This document shows, piece after piece, positions 63,261-64,000 of a DNA stretch of 64,000 nt. This DNA is from an uncultured Flavobacteriales bacterium (GTDB lineage: Bacteria; Bacteroidota; Bacteroidia; Flavobacteriales; BACL11): assembly GCA_905478765.1 (NCBI GenBank), contig CAJQJY010000001.1, forward strand, positions 48,694-112,693. The letters are read 5' to 3'. The notes beneath the pieces were generated by a model. That model saw nothing but the letters and a program-made list of their open reading frames with translations. It did no database searches and had not been told where the DNA came from. A program made the translations under genes and the position numbers. Within the stretch, counting starts at the first letter, position 1. Every line of letters begins with the position of its first letter.

Positions 63261-63268
63261 CAAATGTA
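63261..63268 (-). promoter_or_regulatory. -7 box 4 nt before the DUF2452 gene
   Basis: On the minus strand this is TACATTTG, CACT, ATG, the same box and spacing as at crtI. Confidence 0.55.
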
Positions 63269-63283
63269 TTAATATTTATATAA

Positions 63284-63377
63284 TGTATAAAGATTTTATA
63301 AAAAAACTATACAAAAAGTTTTGTGGTTATTAAAATTGTTGTTTATTTGCATAGAATTTTAACTAAAAAATTATACA
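63284..63377. promoter_or_regulatory. TGTATAA-type half-sites between DUF2452 and the cupredoxin-fasciclin gene
   Basis: TGTATAAA at 63284, TATACA at 63308-63313 and an exact ATTATACA at 63370-63377 lie in the divergent gap of 203 nt. They resemble the array at crtI, but the palindromic spacing is looser. Confidence 0.4.
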
Positions 63378-63459
63378 ATCTTAATTTCTATAAATAATTC
63401 AAATTATCATTTAAGTTAAATAAAATTAAAAACTAATCATTAATAATCAAAAAAAAATT

Positions 63460-64000
63460 ATGAAAACAACTTTTAAAAATCGAAATCTTAGAGCATTAAC
63501 ATCCCTTCTAACGGCTGCTGTCGTTATGATCTTTTCTTATTCTGCAACTTCTCAAACTAGTCACTCTGTGATTATAAACTCTGCAAATAATTCTTTTTCA
63601 CCAAGCTCATTAACAATTAATACTGGAGACACCGTAGTATGGTCAAATGATGGTGGTTTTCATAATGTAAATGGAGATCTTACAACTTTTTCAAGTAATC
63701 CTGATGGAACAATTTTTAGTGGCTCTGCAAATAATTCTTGGTCTGTTTATGAATGGGTATGTACTACTGCAGGTAACTATGATTACCAATGTGATCCTCA
63801 TGCAGGACTGGGTATGGTGGGCACAATTATTGCAAATTTACCGTCAACCAATTCCATATATGATATTGTATCCAATTCTCTTGATCACACTACTTTAAAG
63901 GATGCTATTGATGCGTGTGCTTTAGATGTTGTTTTGTCTGATCCAGGTACGCTTACATTATTTGCACCAACAGATGCTGCATTTAATTTACTTCCAGCGG
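63460..64000 (+). CDS. Exported cupredoxin-fasciclin protein (3' end outside window)
   Basis: The frame opens at ATG 63460 and runs off the right edge; 180 codons are visible. A signal peptide (residues 1-31, cut before QTSHS) precedes a plastocyanin-like domain with type-1 copper ligands His68 (GGFHNV), Cys111, His114 and Met119 (QCDPHAGLGMVGTI). A fasciclin domain starts near residue 131 (SIYDIVSNSLDHTTLKDAI, LTLFAPTDAAF). The protein is probably surface-exposed or periplasmic and may carry electrons or mediate adhesion; a T9SS domain could lie beyond the window. Confidence 0.85.
   Translation, partial: MKTTFKNRNLRALTSLLTAAVVMIFSYSATSQTSHSVIINSANNSFSPSSLTINTGDTVVWSNDGGFHNVNGDLTTFSSNPDGTIFSGSANNSWSVYEWVCTTAGNYDYQCDPHAGLGMVGTIIANLPSTNSIYDIVSNSLDHTTLKDAIDACALDVVLSDPGTLTLFAPTDAAFNLLPA

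Noticed and set aside
1..64000. CRISPR arrays, insertion sequences, prophage or attachment sites
   Set aside because: No regularly spaced repeats, transposase, integrase or duplicated tRNA end was seen.

Overview
The window is about 64 kb of chromosome from a member of the Bacteroidota, most probably a marine, pigmented, aerobic or facultative flavobacterium (order Flavobacteriales). By eye the DNA is strongly AT-rich. Lineage evidence: type IX secretion (T9SS) C-terminal sorting domains, a PorV/PorQ-family outer-membrane protein, a TonB-dependent receptor paired with a DUF4249 lipoprotein, DUF3127 and DUF2452 proteins, a membrane pyrophosphatase with sodium-type motifs, the futalosine menaquinone route, and the Bacteroidota promoter box TAnnTTTG in front of many genes. 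No insertion sequence, prophage, CRISPR array or rRNA operon is visible. The content is chromosomal housekeeping plus two more accessory stretches.

Layout. 1-4640: the end of a giant secreted protein and a PorV-like barrel. 4712-9804: greA, a HIT protein, ruvC, then a membrane/envelope operon (YbhN-like flippase/synthase family, glycosyltransferase, OppC-like permease, UPF0316). 9910-13905: an SSB-like DUF3127 protein, tRNA-Leu, then tig, clpP and clpX. 13902-20763: a long minus-strand operon running etfB-etfA-DUF151 nuclease-nucleoside transporter-thyA-saccharopine-dehydrogenase-like-folA-lipoprotein. 20938-36452: hppA, two deoxynucleoside kinases, GH3-type adenylase, DUF2797, sppA, folK, sulfotransferase, an OmpA/TPR lipoprotein, a SpoU methyltransferase and mutS. 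36502-43408: tRNA-Gly, tRNA-Leu, waaA, rfbB, a CpsB-type phosphatase, fabD, folE, mqnB and mqnD.

44148-55615 is an exported-protein region: a secreted endonuclease/phosphatase-fold protein, a T9SS cargo, a TonB receptor with its DUF4249 partner, a membrane metallophosphoesterase, a FemAB/GNAT-like protein, a secreted intradiol dioxygenase with both a twin-arginine motif and a T9SS domain, and a CotH-kinase protein. Several intergenic gaps here share a degenerate repeat that ends in a promoter box exactly 4 nt before the ATG.

55666-64000 looks like a photo-oxidative-stress island. A MerR-family regulator with the residues of adenosylcobalamin photoreceptors (W-x9-EH and ExHxxG) faces a carotenoid operon (crtI-crtB-unknown secreted protein-idi-crtZ) across an array of TGTATAAT half-sites. 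Next come msrB (methionine sulfoxide repair), an Fpg/Nei glycosylase without its zinc finger, DUF2452 and a cupredoxin-fasciclin protein. The same half-site recurs in two of those gaps. No lycopene cyclase is present in the window.

The strongest leads are the B12/light-type regulator and its possible regulon, at least eight probably leaderless genes with an invariant TAnnTTTG-N4-ATG start, a palindromic back-to-back promoter between folE and mqnB, and an extra C-terminal domain of about 160 residues on the membrane pyrophosphatase.
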